Shown in pieces: positions 6,916 to 13,601 of a DNA stretch of 25,641 nucleotides (position 1 is the stretch's first letter; every line of letters starts with the position of its first letter). A model generated the notes under the pieces. It saw nothing but the letters and a program-made list of their open reading frames with translations. It did not search any database and had not been told where the DNA came from. The DNA is taken from positions 1 through 25,641 of the IMG/VR virus record IMGVR_UViG_3300044712_000419. The stretch is one strand, 5' to 3'. Position numbers and translations under genes: made by a program. The DNA is from a virus.

Positions 6916-7630
6916 CCCAATCGCATTCCTGCGTGAATTTGTATTCAGCAGGGATTTTTTACGTGAGTGCATGAAAGTGGCCGGCTCGATGGTGACAGCG
7001 GTGCAGACTGACCAGGGGCGAACATGGAGACAGGCAGCTGCCAAGGGAACACGAGGGCGCAGCATATATCTGACTCTTCGACAGGGATTGACACCGCAAA
7101 TGCGCTTGGCCATGGAACGACAGATGACTGAAAACGCAGCGTTGATCAGCCGGACGCCTTTAGATGTCGCTCAATATGTTGTGAATGAAATTCGTGAAAA
7201 GGCTTTTGAAGGGCTGCGTGCCAGCGCAATTACAGATTTGCTTCTGGAGTCGTTTCCATTGGCCAGTCAGAACCGAATCAATACAATTGCCCGGACCGAA
7301 ACAAGCAAGGCCAGTACCATGCTGACAATGGCACAAAGTGAGGATTTAGGGATTCAGTGGTATCAGTGGCGCACTTCCGAAGATAGTCGTGTCAGGTCCA
7401 GTCATTCGCATATGGACGATGTCCTGGTTAGATGGAGTACCCCCCCCAGTCCGGAAAAGCTGATCGGAGAACGTAGCGTCGGCAAATATCACGCAGGCAA
7501 TATTTATAATTGCCGGTGCTATCCGGAACCGGTTATTGATTGGGAATATGTCAACTGGCCACATCGGGTGTATATGGACGGAACGATCCGGCGAATGACC
7601 AAAACACAATTCATGAGGATGGTGGCATAA
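6815..7630 (+). CDS. MuF-like minor head protein
   Basis: ATG 6815 is chosen because a near-perfect TAGGAGGTGA lies at 6798-6807; an in-frame GTG at 6803 falls inside that ribosome site. The C-terminal half has the Phage_Mu_F features: ARTETSKAS at 159-167, WRTSEDSRVRSSHSHMDD at 185-202 and GNIYNCRCYPEPV at 228-240. The protein is a minor head component associated with the portal and is thought to be injected or to help assembly. The N-terminal half is helical and follows the portal directly, with 101 bases of overlap. A run of eight C at 7440-7447 encodes part of STPPS and could be a slippage spot. Confidence 0.88.
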   Translation: MDSWDLTPRIETRYKQNLQYLMNWAWEQASQSNDPIAFLREFVFSRDFLRECMKVAGSMVTAVQTDQGRTWRQAAAKGTRGRSIYLTLRQGLTPQMRLAMERQMTENAALISRTPLDVAQYVVNEIREKAFEGLRASAITDLLLESFPLASQNRINTIARTETSKASTMLTMAQSEDLGIQWYQWRTSEDSRVRSSHSHMDDVLVRWSTPPSPEKLIGERSVGKYHAGNIYNCRCYPEPVIDWEYVNWPHRVYMDGTIRRMTKTQFMRMVA

Positions 7631-7736
7631 GTGTGTTGGTTGATAGGACATGTGTTTGTTCAGTCGTGTAATTGGTATGTGCCGGTTAGATATTGTGTTT
7701 TTTGCGGCATACGCAAGAATGAAAGGAGGTGATTTG

Positions 7737-7883
7737 ATGTGGAAGCCGTTTGAACGGCGCGAGCCCCCGGCCAAGAAGCCGATGCGGGCAACTGGGCAGC
7801 AGGCGGCTGCCAGTGAATCGACCGAACCGGAACGACCGGTGACGGTCCAGGTAACTGAAACAAAGAAAAAGGGGGGTAAATAA
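7737..7883 (+). CDS. Hypothetical small protein (48 aa)
   Basis: A perfect AAAGGAGGTGAT at 7722-7733 precedes ATG 7737. The 48-residue product is polar and rich in Pro, Glu, Lys and Arg (WKPFERREPPAKKP at the start, TKKKGGK at the end) and probably lacks a stable fold. Its stop is followed at once by the ATG of the next gene. Function unknown; the place between minor head protein and scaffold suggests a head-assembly accessory. The 106 bases before it (7631-7736) show no promoter or terminator that I could support. The frame is open upstream to 7650, but no ribosome site supports that longer start. Confidence 0.6.
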   Translation: MWKPFERREPPAKKPMRATGQQAAASESTEPERPVTVQVTETKKKGGK

Positions 7884-8201
7884 ATGCCTGATATCAATAC
7901 GTTTTCTCAGGTCGGAGATGTGGAAGGTGCGATTACGTCAACAAATCCGTTGGACGTCAGGGATGCCGGTGTTGGCCTAAAAGCCGATGCTGCAGTCGTA
8001 AACCCGGCATCTGATGCAACGACCATTGCGCTGCTCAAAGGGATTTTGACCCAGCAACTGGCGATCAAATCGGATATCGCCACGTTGAAAGCCGATGTCG
8101 CAATTGTGAAAGGTGTTATCGGGACTGTTGGGGATGCCGCTTGGAGCGGAACCGGTGATGCAACAGTCATTGCTGCACTAAAGGCTGCAAAAACTGCGTA
8201 A
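7884..8201 (+). CDS. Hypothetical phage head-region protein (105 aa)
   Basis: The start ATG follows AAGGGGGGTAAATAA, giving good ribosome spacing. The protein has no recognised domain. The middle, LLKGILTQQLAIKSDIATLK, has heptad spacing of hydrophobic residues and could be a short coiled coil. A motif is used twice: DATTIALLKG in the middle and DATVIAALKA at the C-terminus. Small Ala-rich proteins with repeated short helices next to capsid genes are often trimeric decoration or assembly factors, but that is inference. A gap of 24 bases with GGCAGGTGAT leads into the protease gene. Confidence 0.65.
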   Translation: MPDINTFSQVGDVEGAITSTNPLDVRDAGVGLKADAAVVNPASDATTIALLKGILTQQLAIKSDIATLKADVAIVKGVIGTVGDAAWSGTGDATVIAALKAAKTA

Positions 8202-8225
8202 TGTACCTGAGGCAGGTGATAACTC

Positions 8226-9401
8226 ATGGCCCGTAGTTACTACGGTTCCCAGCTGTCGGAAAACATGATCGAAACACCGGAACAGTACCTGATCTGCCAA
8301 AATGTCCCGATCGGCAGAATCGGTTGGATGGAGTACCTGGGAGAAGAGCTCGGTCTTGAAGAGTCTCGGGGCAAAATCATCAAGGTATTCAGAGGGCCGG
8401 AAGAACTGTTCAGTGAAAAGACCATCGGCAGCTTTGAAGGGAAACCCATCACCAACAATCACCCAGCCAACAACCTTGATGTCAGTACAGTAATAACTCA
8501 AGAGCGAGGCCACATGCAGAACGTTCGCCGCGAAGGCGATTTTTTATGTGCTGATTTATTTATCAAGGATGCCGGATTAATTTCTGAAATCAAGGAAAAC
8601 CTGAAGCGCGAAGTTTCCTGTGGGTATGACTGCCTGTGGGTGCCAACCGGCGAAGGGCAATACGAACAGAAAGATATTATCGGGAATCATGTGGCGGTTG
8701 TGATGTCCGGGCGAGCGGGTGATCGTGTCGCGATTCAAGATCAAAAACCAAAAGGAGGACACAAGCGAATGAAAATTTCCCAAAAGATGCTGGCCGCTAT
8801 TGGCTTCAAGCATTTTGCCAAAGATGCTGAGCCGGAGGATATCGCCAATGCGATGGACGCCCTGGGCAGTGAAACGGAAACACCAGGCGAGCAGAAAAAA
8901 GAAGATGACGGTACCACTAAAATTCTGGCCGCCATTCAGGCGCTTGCCGATCGCGTAAGTGCGCTTGAGCAGTCTGACAAAAAAGTCCACGAAGAAGTCG
9001 GCGCCGATGCGATTCTCGATGCAGCCGCGGCTGAACTTGAAACCAAAGATGCCGATCCGGATCCGGAAGAAGATAAAGAAGCCAAGAAAAAAGAAGAGGC
9101 CCAGGACGCCTGCGCCATGCCTGCCAAAGATGCCGCGCTGAAAAAGTTCGTCCAGGACATGAAGCCGATCATCATGGCAATTCCTGATGAGAAGGCGCGC
9201 AAGGCGGCTGCCGAACAATTCGTTAAGTCGGTGCGCGACGCCCGCACGGTTGGCGCGAAAGACGGTTATGCCGAAATCCTGAAAACCGTGACCGAAAATC
9301 GGAAGGCCGCCATGGATACCAAACAAGAACCGCCCAAGGCCGAATTATCCGTAGGAAACTGGAATGCGGCTGGAGCGAAAATGCGAGGAGGTAAACAATA
9401 A
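8226..9401 (+). CDS. Prohead protease fused to scaffold, DUF2213 family
   Basis: The first ~175 residues match DUF2213: QNVPIGRIGWMEYLG near 25-39, SFEGKPITNNHP at 69-80, REVSCGYD at 128-135 and GNHVAVVMSGRAGDRVAI at 153-170. H79, S131 and H155 are candidates for the serine-protease catalytic set of HK97-like prohead proteases. From about residue 182 the protein becomes helical, highly charged and Lys/Glu/Ala-rich, as expected of a scaffold (core) domain. The protease would cleave scaffold and other head proteins during maturation. AGGTGAT at 8214-8220 fixes the start. An internal ribosome site and start at 8769 probably make the scaffold alone. The stop overlaps the start of the cement gene by one base. 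Confidence 0.85.
   Translation: MARSYYGSQLSENMIETPEQYLICQNVPIGRIGWMEYLGEELGLEESRGKIIKVFRGPEELFSEKTIGSFEGKPITNNHPANNLDVSTVITQERGHMQNVRREGDFLCADLFIKDAGLISEIKENLKREVSCGYDCLWVPTGEGQYEQKDIIGNHVAVVMSGRAGDRVAIQDQKPKGGHKRMKISQKMLAAIGFKHFAKDAEPEDIANAMDALGSETETPGEQKKEDDGTTKILAAIQALADRVSALEQSDKKVHEEVGADAILDAAAAELETKDADPDPEEDKEAKKKEEAQDACAMPAKDAALKKFVQDMKPIIMAIPDEKARKAAAEQFVKSVRDARTVGAKDGYAEILKTVTENRKAAMDTKQEPPKAELSVGNWNAAGAKMRGGKQ
8769..9401 (+). CDS. Internal in-frame start making the scaffold protein alone (C/Nu3-like)
   Basis: Within the protease-scaffold gene a strong AAAGGAGG at 8751-8758 stands ten bases before an in-frame ATG at 8769. Translation from it would give a 210-residue protein (KISQKMLAAIGFKHFAKD...) containing only the scaffold half, with the long helical stretch LAAIQALADRVSALEQSD and a Lys/Glu-rich core. 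Lambda C/Nu3 uses the same arrangement to make many scaffolds per protease. The ribosome site and frame are seen directly; that it is used is inferred. Confidence 0.6.
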   Translation: MKISQKMLAAIGFKHFAKDAEPEDIANAMDALGSETETPGEQKKEDDGTTKILAAIQALADRVSALEQSDKKVHEEVGADAILDAAAAELETKDADPDPEEDKEAKKKEEAQDACAMPAKDAALKKFVQDMKPIIMAIPDEKARKAAAEQFVKSVRDARTVGAKDGYAEILKTVTENRKAAMDTKQEPPKAELSVGNWNAAGAKMRGGKQ

Positions 9402-9970
9402 TGCCGGGAACTGTCATTGGTCAATCCTTGAATTTAGGGTATGCGGGCAAAATCAGCCGCAACCCGATGAACAAAGTCAACAGCCGTTTTGTTAAGTCGA
9501 TTCTCGACGGAAACGGCGATGAAACCCTGAATGCCATTCATTTCGGTTATGCAGTCGTTGTGAACACCGACAACACGTATTCCAAATTCGGTCAATCCGG
9601 AACTGGTGTTTCTGCTGCGACCGCTGCTAATTTTGGCGGCATTGCTGTGGCCGAAGTCAAGCAGGGAATGGTGCTGAGTTTTGGGGCCAACACAAACGAC
9701 GGTCAATATGATCCGGCGCAACCCTGCGACGTGCTGCAACAAGGCAGTGCCACCGTGTACTGCAAAGAGGGAACCCCGACTGCAGGCGGCAAGGTATACA
9801 TTATGACAGTGGCTGGAACTCATGCAGCTGTCGGTGAATTTGTTGCAACCGATTCTCCGGCTGGCCAAGGCGCCACCGCCGTTGAACTGCCGAATTGCAA
9901 ATGGACAACCGGCCGTCAGGATGCTTCGGGCATCGCCGAGATGACGATCAACTATCCGGTGCAGGCATAA
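9401..9970 (+). CDS. Structural cement (decoration) protein
   Basis: The 189-residue product resembles the phage structural cement family that precedes DUF2184 capsid genes. It begins with GYAGKISRNPMNKVNSRFVK and continues with the beta-rich HFGYAVVVNTDN and FGGIAVAEVKQG. Such proteins bind the outside of the capsid and stabilise it. AGGAGG at 9386-9391 inside the end of the scaffold gene gives the ribosome site, and the TAATG overlap couples the two genes. It is soluble with no signal or membrane segment. Confidence 0.78.
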   Translation: MPGTVIGQSLNLGYAGKISRNPMNKVNSRFVKSILDGNGDETLNAIHFGYAVVVNTDNTYSKFGQSGTGVSAATAANFGGIAVAEVKQGMVLSFGANTNDGQYDPAQPCDVLQQGSATVYCKEGTPTAGGKVYIMTVAGTHAAVGEFVATDSPAGQGATAVELPNCKWTTGRQDASGIAEMTINYPVQA

Positions 9971-9984
9971 GGAGGACATGAAGA

Positions 9985-11031
9985 ATGGATAAAATGACTA
10001 AACAAACAATGGATGCCCTCATGACCTCCGGCCAACGCGGCGTTGTGCTGCCGGTTGCTCCCGGAGCCGTTTATGGCCCTGGCATGGATGCTGCAGGCGC
10101 TGCGTCCGGACTGGCCTTTTTGGTCGGCGAACTTGAAAAACAAGATCCCCGGCTGCTGGAACCTCTAACGTCAATTACCGCCCCGCGTGATATCGACATG
10201 AAGTCGGGCGGCGGCTGGGTGTCCATGACATCCAATATGTTCGTCGATTATGCGACGACAGGGTCTGACGAAGACGCAATTATCGGTAGCCAGGCTGATA
10301 ATATCCCGGTATCTCAGGCCAACATCAGCAAGGACGTGTTCAAAGTGCACACCTTTGCTGAAGTGCTGCGCGTTCCTCTGTTCGACGAACTGAAAATGCA
10401 GCAGGTAGGTCGCGGATTGGCTCAAATTCTGGATGACGGCCTCCGTCTGAACTATAACAAGCTGCTCGATCGTAACACCTATACCGGATTGACCAAAGCC
10501 GGAACTTACGGCCTGGTTAACAATCCGGACGTCACTGCCGGATATGTGGCTAACAATGCAGCGGGGACATCCCGCTTGTGGGCCAACAAAACTCCAGTCG
10601 AAATCTTGAACGATTTCAACACTCTCATCAATGCGACCTGGGCAGCCAGTGAATATGATGTGACCGGCATTGCCAATCATATTCTGATTCCGCCCGCCAA
10701 ATTCGCCTATCTCAATGTACCGATGACCATCGCGGGATGCAATTCCGCATTGGAATATATCCTGAAATACAACGTGGCCACCATGCAGGGCCAGCAGCTG
10801 AATATCTATCCCAGCCGTTGGTGTATCGGCGCAGGCGTCGGCAGCACTGACAGGATGGTTGGATATGTTCGCGCCGAAAACCGCGTGCATATGGACTTGA
10901 CTGTCCCGCTGTCCCGTGTCATGACTGCTCCGAACGTGTCTTCCGCCTCGTACGAAACTCTGTTTGCAGCCCAATTCGGCCAGGTTAAGTTCTTGTATCT
11001 GACCTGTGCTCGTTATGCTGACGGCATCTAG
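9985..11031 (+). CDS. Major capsid protein, DUF2184 family
   Basis: This 348-residue protein sits right after scaffold and cement genes and matches the DUF2184 capsid family. The conserved features are FLVGELEKQDPRLLEPLTS near 46-64, the ASKS-like SQANISKDVFKVHTFAEVLR stretch, the helix around ELKMQQVGRGLAQILDDGL, and a C-terminal segment ending QVKFLYLTCARYADGI. It should adopt the HK97 fold and form the icosahedral shell. AAGGAGGAC at 9970-9978 is the ribosome site. Codon use is regular and GC-balanced, as expected of a highly expressed gene. Confidence 0.88.
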   Translation: MDKMTKQTMDALMTSGQRGVVLPVAPGAVYGPGMDAAGAASGLAFLVGELEKQDPRLLEPLTSITAPRDIDMKSGGGWVSMTSNMFVDYATTGSDEDAIIGSQADNIPVSQANISKDVFKVHTFAEVLRVPLFDELKMQQVGRGLAQILDDGLRLNYNKLLDRNTYTGLTKAGTYGLVNNPDVTAGYVANNAAGTSRLWANKTPVEILNDFNTLINATWAASEYDVTGIANHILIPPAKFAYLNVPMTIAGCNSALEYILKYNVATMQGQQLNIYPSRWCIGAGVGSTDRMVGYVRAENRVHMDLTVPLSRVMTAPNVSSASYETLFAAQFGQVKFLYLTCARYADGI

Positions 11032-11040
11032 GAGGACAAC

Positions 11041-11313
11041 ATGATTAAAGTATTGGCCAGCAAAAAACTGGCGTTTCAAAGCGACAGCATTGGGAAAGAC
11101 GGTTTCCCTGTCGAAGTCACCACAAAAGTCGGCTTTTGCGAATTGCCGGACTGGGTTGAAAAAACGGACCTGTTTAAAGCCGCTGTCGCGGAAGGTAGTC
11201 TGAAACAGTTTAAGGACTCCAACGAGTCTGAAAAGGTTCAAAAGAAAGCGGAGTCGGTAGCAAAGCCTGCTGATACTGCAAAACCTGAAGAACCCAAAGA
11301 AAAAACAAAGTAG
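11041..11313 (+). CDS. Hypothetical protein after the capsid gene (90 aa)
   Basis: TAGGAGGACAAC places the start at ATG 11041. The N-terminal half (KVLASKKLAFQSDSIGKDG, then FCELPDWVEKTDLFKAAV) looks folded and resembles the small proteins after capsid genes such as the YqbF-type N-terminal domain. The C-terminal third is a Lys/Glu/Pro/Ala-rich tail. It may be a head accessory or a linker that binds the capsid. No specific function can be read from it. Confidence 0.6.
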   Translation: MIKVLASKKLAFQSDSIGKDGFPVEVTTKVGFCELPDWVEKTDLFKAAVAEGSLKQFKDSNESEKVQKKAESVAKPADTAKPEEPKEKTK

Positions 11314-11322
11314 GTGATCCCA

Positions 11323-12057
11323 ATGGTCAACATGAACGCAGTAGCTCAAAATATAAAAGCGGTGGCCAGTAATGTTGTCCAGGGAGTGAACTCGGCGTTT
11401 ACGGTGGCGGATTTGCTTGCGGTATTCCCGCAGTTTTCCGCCACCAATATTCGGTCCGTCGAAATCAATGCCGGCGGATCCGGATATCATGTGGACGATG
11501 TTCTGACCATAGTTCAGTCCGGAGCCAGCGGCGGAACCGCACAAGTTACTTCTGTTGCGACAGTCGGACTTGTTTCCGGAATCGTCACAGGGATTGCGCT
11601 GCGTGATACCGGAGACAAATATTCGACATTCAATGGACTGGGAACAACAGTTTCACCGTCAGGAGGAACCGGCTGCAAAGTCAATATTACGGCAGCGGTT
11701 TCATTGGTTCCGGATGATCTGCTGGACCTGTTCATTAGCATGGCCACGGCGTCTATTCAAGAGGCCCGCTGGCACAGTCAATGGAAATATGCCATGTGTT
11801 TGTATGTGGCTCATTTTTGCGCCCTGTATTTGCAGACGCAGGCCGGGCCGAACTTGACCGCATCGCAGGTTGTTGCGACAGCGCAGGGCATGTTCCCGAA
11901 ATCATCCAAGTCGGTCGGCGACGTTTCCGTGTCCTACGATACGTCGGCCATCAATAACGACATACCGGGATGGGCTGCATGGAAGTCGACCGTATATGGC
12001 CAGCAGCTGGCGACCATTGCACGCATTGTTGGCCGCGGCGGAATGTATGTCTGGTAA
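11323..12057 (+). CDS. Head-tail connector, DUF4054 family, carrying an inserted beta domain
   Basis: The outer parts match the DUF4054 connector family: FTVADLLAVFPQFS at 26-39 and, after the insertion, VPDDLLDLFISMATASIQEA and ARWHSQWKYAMCLYVAHFCA. These form the helical adaptor ring that docks below the portal. Between them, residues 43-125 are an 83-residue beta-type insertion with GSGYHVDDVLTIV and PSGGTGCKVNIT, a glycine-rich pattern that is not part of the normal family. ATG 11323 is preferred over GTG 11314, which lies inside the ribosome site TAGGTGAT. The gene ends overlapping the next start. Confidence 0.8.
   Translation: MVNMNAVAQNIKAVASNVVQGVNSAFTVADLLAVFPQFSATNIRSVEINAGGSGYHVDDVLTIVQSGASGGTAQVTSVATVGLVSGIVTGIALRDTGDKYSTFNGLGTTVSPSGGTGCKVNITAAVSLVPDDLLDLFISMATASIQEARWHSQWKYAMCLYVAHFCALYLQTQAGPNLTASQVVATAQGMFPKSSKSVGDVSVSYDTSAINNDIPGWAAWKSTVYGQQLATIARIVGRGGMYVW
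11449..11697 (+). other. Inserted GxGYxxDDVLT beta domain, copy 1 (in connector)
   Basis: This 83-residue segment interrupts a DUF4054 connector and is homologous to the segment at 13878-14108 in the sheath gene. It has two half-repeats of the pattern G-G-Y-V-D-V-L-T and ends with SGGTGCKVNIT. About 25 of the first 36 aligned residues are identical to copy 2, whereas third codon positions differ widely. Confidence 0.75.
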
Positions 12058-12640
12058 AAGTGTCAAGGTGACAAAAAAAGGACCCGGCATCGACAAAATA
12101 AAGGCGGATATGCAAGCGATTGCGCGCATGGATGTTTTGGTTGGCGTTCCTCAAACAGGGTCAAGCCGACCAGGAGACCCGATTAATAATGCCGAGTTGG
12201 TTTTTATTCACACACACGGAATCAGGCAAAAGGCAATGCGGGAAGAAATGCAGCCGGAACTTGATAAAGGAACTCCCTACAGCGCGGCACATCAAATGTA
12301 TATTCAGGAACATGGGTCACCGCTTTGGCAGTCACCGCCAAGACCGATCATCGAACCGGCGATTGCTGACGAAACAAATAAACAAAGGATATCACAGCAA
12401 TTGGCGCAAGCGGCAAAGCTGGTTATGGAGGGCAAGGGGGAACAAGCAAAACAACAGCTTCGACGTGTGGGGATGCTTGGGCAAAACATTGTCCGGGAAT
12501 GGTTTACCAATCCTAAAAATGACTGGCCGCCAAATTCGCCGAAAACAATTGCCGCCAAAGGATCTGATCGCCCATTAATCGATACGGGTGAAATGCGAAA
12601 ATCCATAACTTACGTCGTGCGAGGTGATAATCGTGATTGA
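12047..12640 (+). CDS. Neck / tail-completion protein, HK97 gp10-like
   Basis: ATG 12047 overlaps the last codons of the connector gene, so it is read by coupling; the ribosome site is weak. The C-terminal half has features of gp10/virion-morphogenesis neck proteins: SPPRPIIEPAI, then GQNIVREWFTN, WPPNSPKTIAAKGSDRPLID and DTGEMRKSITYVV. The N-terminal part has a basic KVTKKGPG and a VLVGVPQTG strand. The protein of 197 residues should join the head-tail interface. The next gene starts inside its end. Confidence 0.75.
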   Translation: MSGKSVKVTKKGPGIDKIKADMQAIARMDVLVGVPQTGSSRPGDPINNAELVFIHTHGIRQKAMREEMQPELDKGTPYSAAHQMYIQEHGSPLWQSPPRPIIEPAIADETNKQRISQQLAQAAKLVMEGKGEQAKQQLRRVGMLGQNIVREWFTNPKNDWPPNSPKTIAAKGSDRPLIDTGEMRKSITYVVRGDNRD

Positions 12641-13001
12641 TGTGGCCGAAATTGTTGTTGACCCAGATTTCGCCCAGCCTTTTGACGTTTATCGCCAAGC
12701 GGGAAGCTGGGTAGAAGGCAAGTGGGTGCAGGCTCCTGAACAAAAACTTTCATTTTATGGCACGGTCATCGCCGCCAATCAGAAAGATATCATGCAAATG
12801 CCTGAAGGCGACCGCATCAGAGGAATGATGGTTTTTTACGTCGTAACGGACGAAGAGCTGTTTATCACTCGCAATAGCCCGGATGCCGGAACGTCTGACC
12901 AGATTGAATGGAACGGCGAACGATACCGGATATTTCAGCTTTACCCATACAGGGATTATGGTTACTGGAAGGCCATGGCGGCCAGAATGGCGGGTGATTA
13001 A
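12633..13001 (+). CDS. Putative head-closure or tail-completion protein (122 aa)
   Basis: GTG 12633 follows GAGGTGAT at 12621-12628 and overlaps the previous stop; an in-frame GTG at 12624 lies in the ribosome site. The 122-residue protein is beta-rich, with SFYGTVIAANQKDIMQMPEG, VFYVVTDEELFIT and the ending DQIEWNGERYRIFQLYPYRD, where a W-x-G-x-x-Y strand pair is typical of small head-closure proteins. The assignment rests on place between neck genes and on this general pattern, so it is moderate. Confidence 0.6.
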   Translation: MIDVAEIVVDPDFAQPFDVYRQAGSWVEGKWVQAPEQKLSFYGTVIAANQKDIMQMPEGDRIRGMMVFYVVTDEELFITRNSPDAGTSDQIEWNGERYRIFQLYPYRDYGYWKAMAARMAGD

Positions 13002-13595
13002 ATGGCTGATACATTTCTGTCATTAAGCGATTTGAACAGCCTTTTTTTTAAAGTTACCTGTGCCATTTACGGGCTGGACGCATCGGCTCCGGCCAACCAA
13101 TCAAAAATCAGGGAATCCTGGCCGACAGACGGACAGCCCGCGTGGAAAATTCACGATGACGTGACGTTTTTGCGTATCGGCTGGATTGATGATCCTTACA
13201 ACAGACAGCGGGAAGTTCGGTACGAGCCGATTTTTACCGGCGATCCTTCTGCTGAAGACCCTAATAATCTGATTCAACAGATGCAAATGACGAACGTCAA
13301 TCAGATATATTGGACGATTTACGGCCCCAACAGTTATGTGAATGCATGGAAGATCTGGAACCAACTCTATTATCAGTCGATCAAAGAAATGTTGCGGCTG
13401 AAAAATGTGTTTTTGATTCCGGATATCCCAGCGCCGCAACGAGTCCCTGAATCGTTTCAGGGGCAATGGTGGGAACGATGTGACCTGTCGGCCAGATTTA
13501 ACGCACTGACAGTGTTTGAATCGATCATGCCGACGATTAGAACAGTTGCTGTTCAAACAACTGATTCTCAAAAAACTATATCACAGGAGGTGTGA
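13002..13595 (+). CDS. Phage neck/tail terminator protein
   Basis: This 197-residue protein matches the phage neck terminator (LIC_12616-like) family in size, place and the segments VRYEPIFTGDPSAEDPNN and VNQIYWTIYGPNSYVNAWKI, followed by QGQWWERCDLSARFNALTVF. Such proteins cap the tail tube and join it to the neck. The ATG follows the previous TAA at once, with GGGTGAT as ribosome site. It directly precedes the sheath gene. Confidence 0.75.
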   Translation: MADTFLSLSDLNSLFFKVTCAIYGLDASAPANQSKIRESWPTDGQPAWKIHDDVTFLRIGWIDDPYNRQREVRYEPIFTGDPSAEDPNNLIQQMQMTNVNQIYWTIYGPNSYVNAWKIWNQLYYQSIKEMLRLKNVFLIPDIPAPQRVPESFQGQWWERCDLSARFNALTVFESIMPTIRTVAVQTTDSQKTISQEV

Positions 13596-13601
13596 CGATA
13601 C

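Noticed and set aside
7650-7736. Longer N-terminus of the 48-residue protein
   Set aside because: The start at 7650 has no ribosome site with proper spacing, whereas AAAGGAGGTGAT at 7722-7733 clearly serves ATG 7737.
8577-9326. 249-residue reading frame antisense to the scaffold gene
   Set aside because: The strings of Phe/Ile come from the Lys/Glu codons of the scaffold read backwards.
10171-11544. 457-residue reading frame antisense to the capsid gene
   Set aside because: It mirrors the regular codon use of the capsid gene on the other strand; its composition is odd (many His, Phe, Gly) and it has no recognisable domain.
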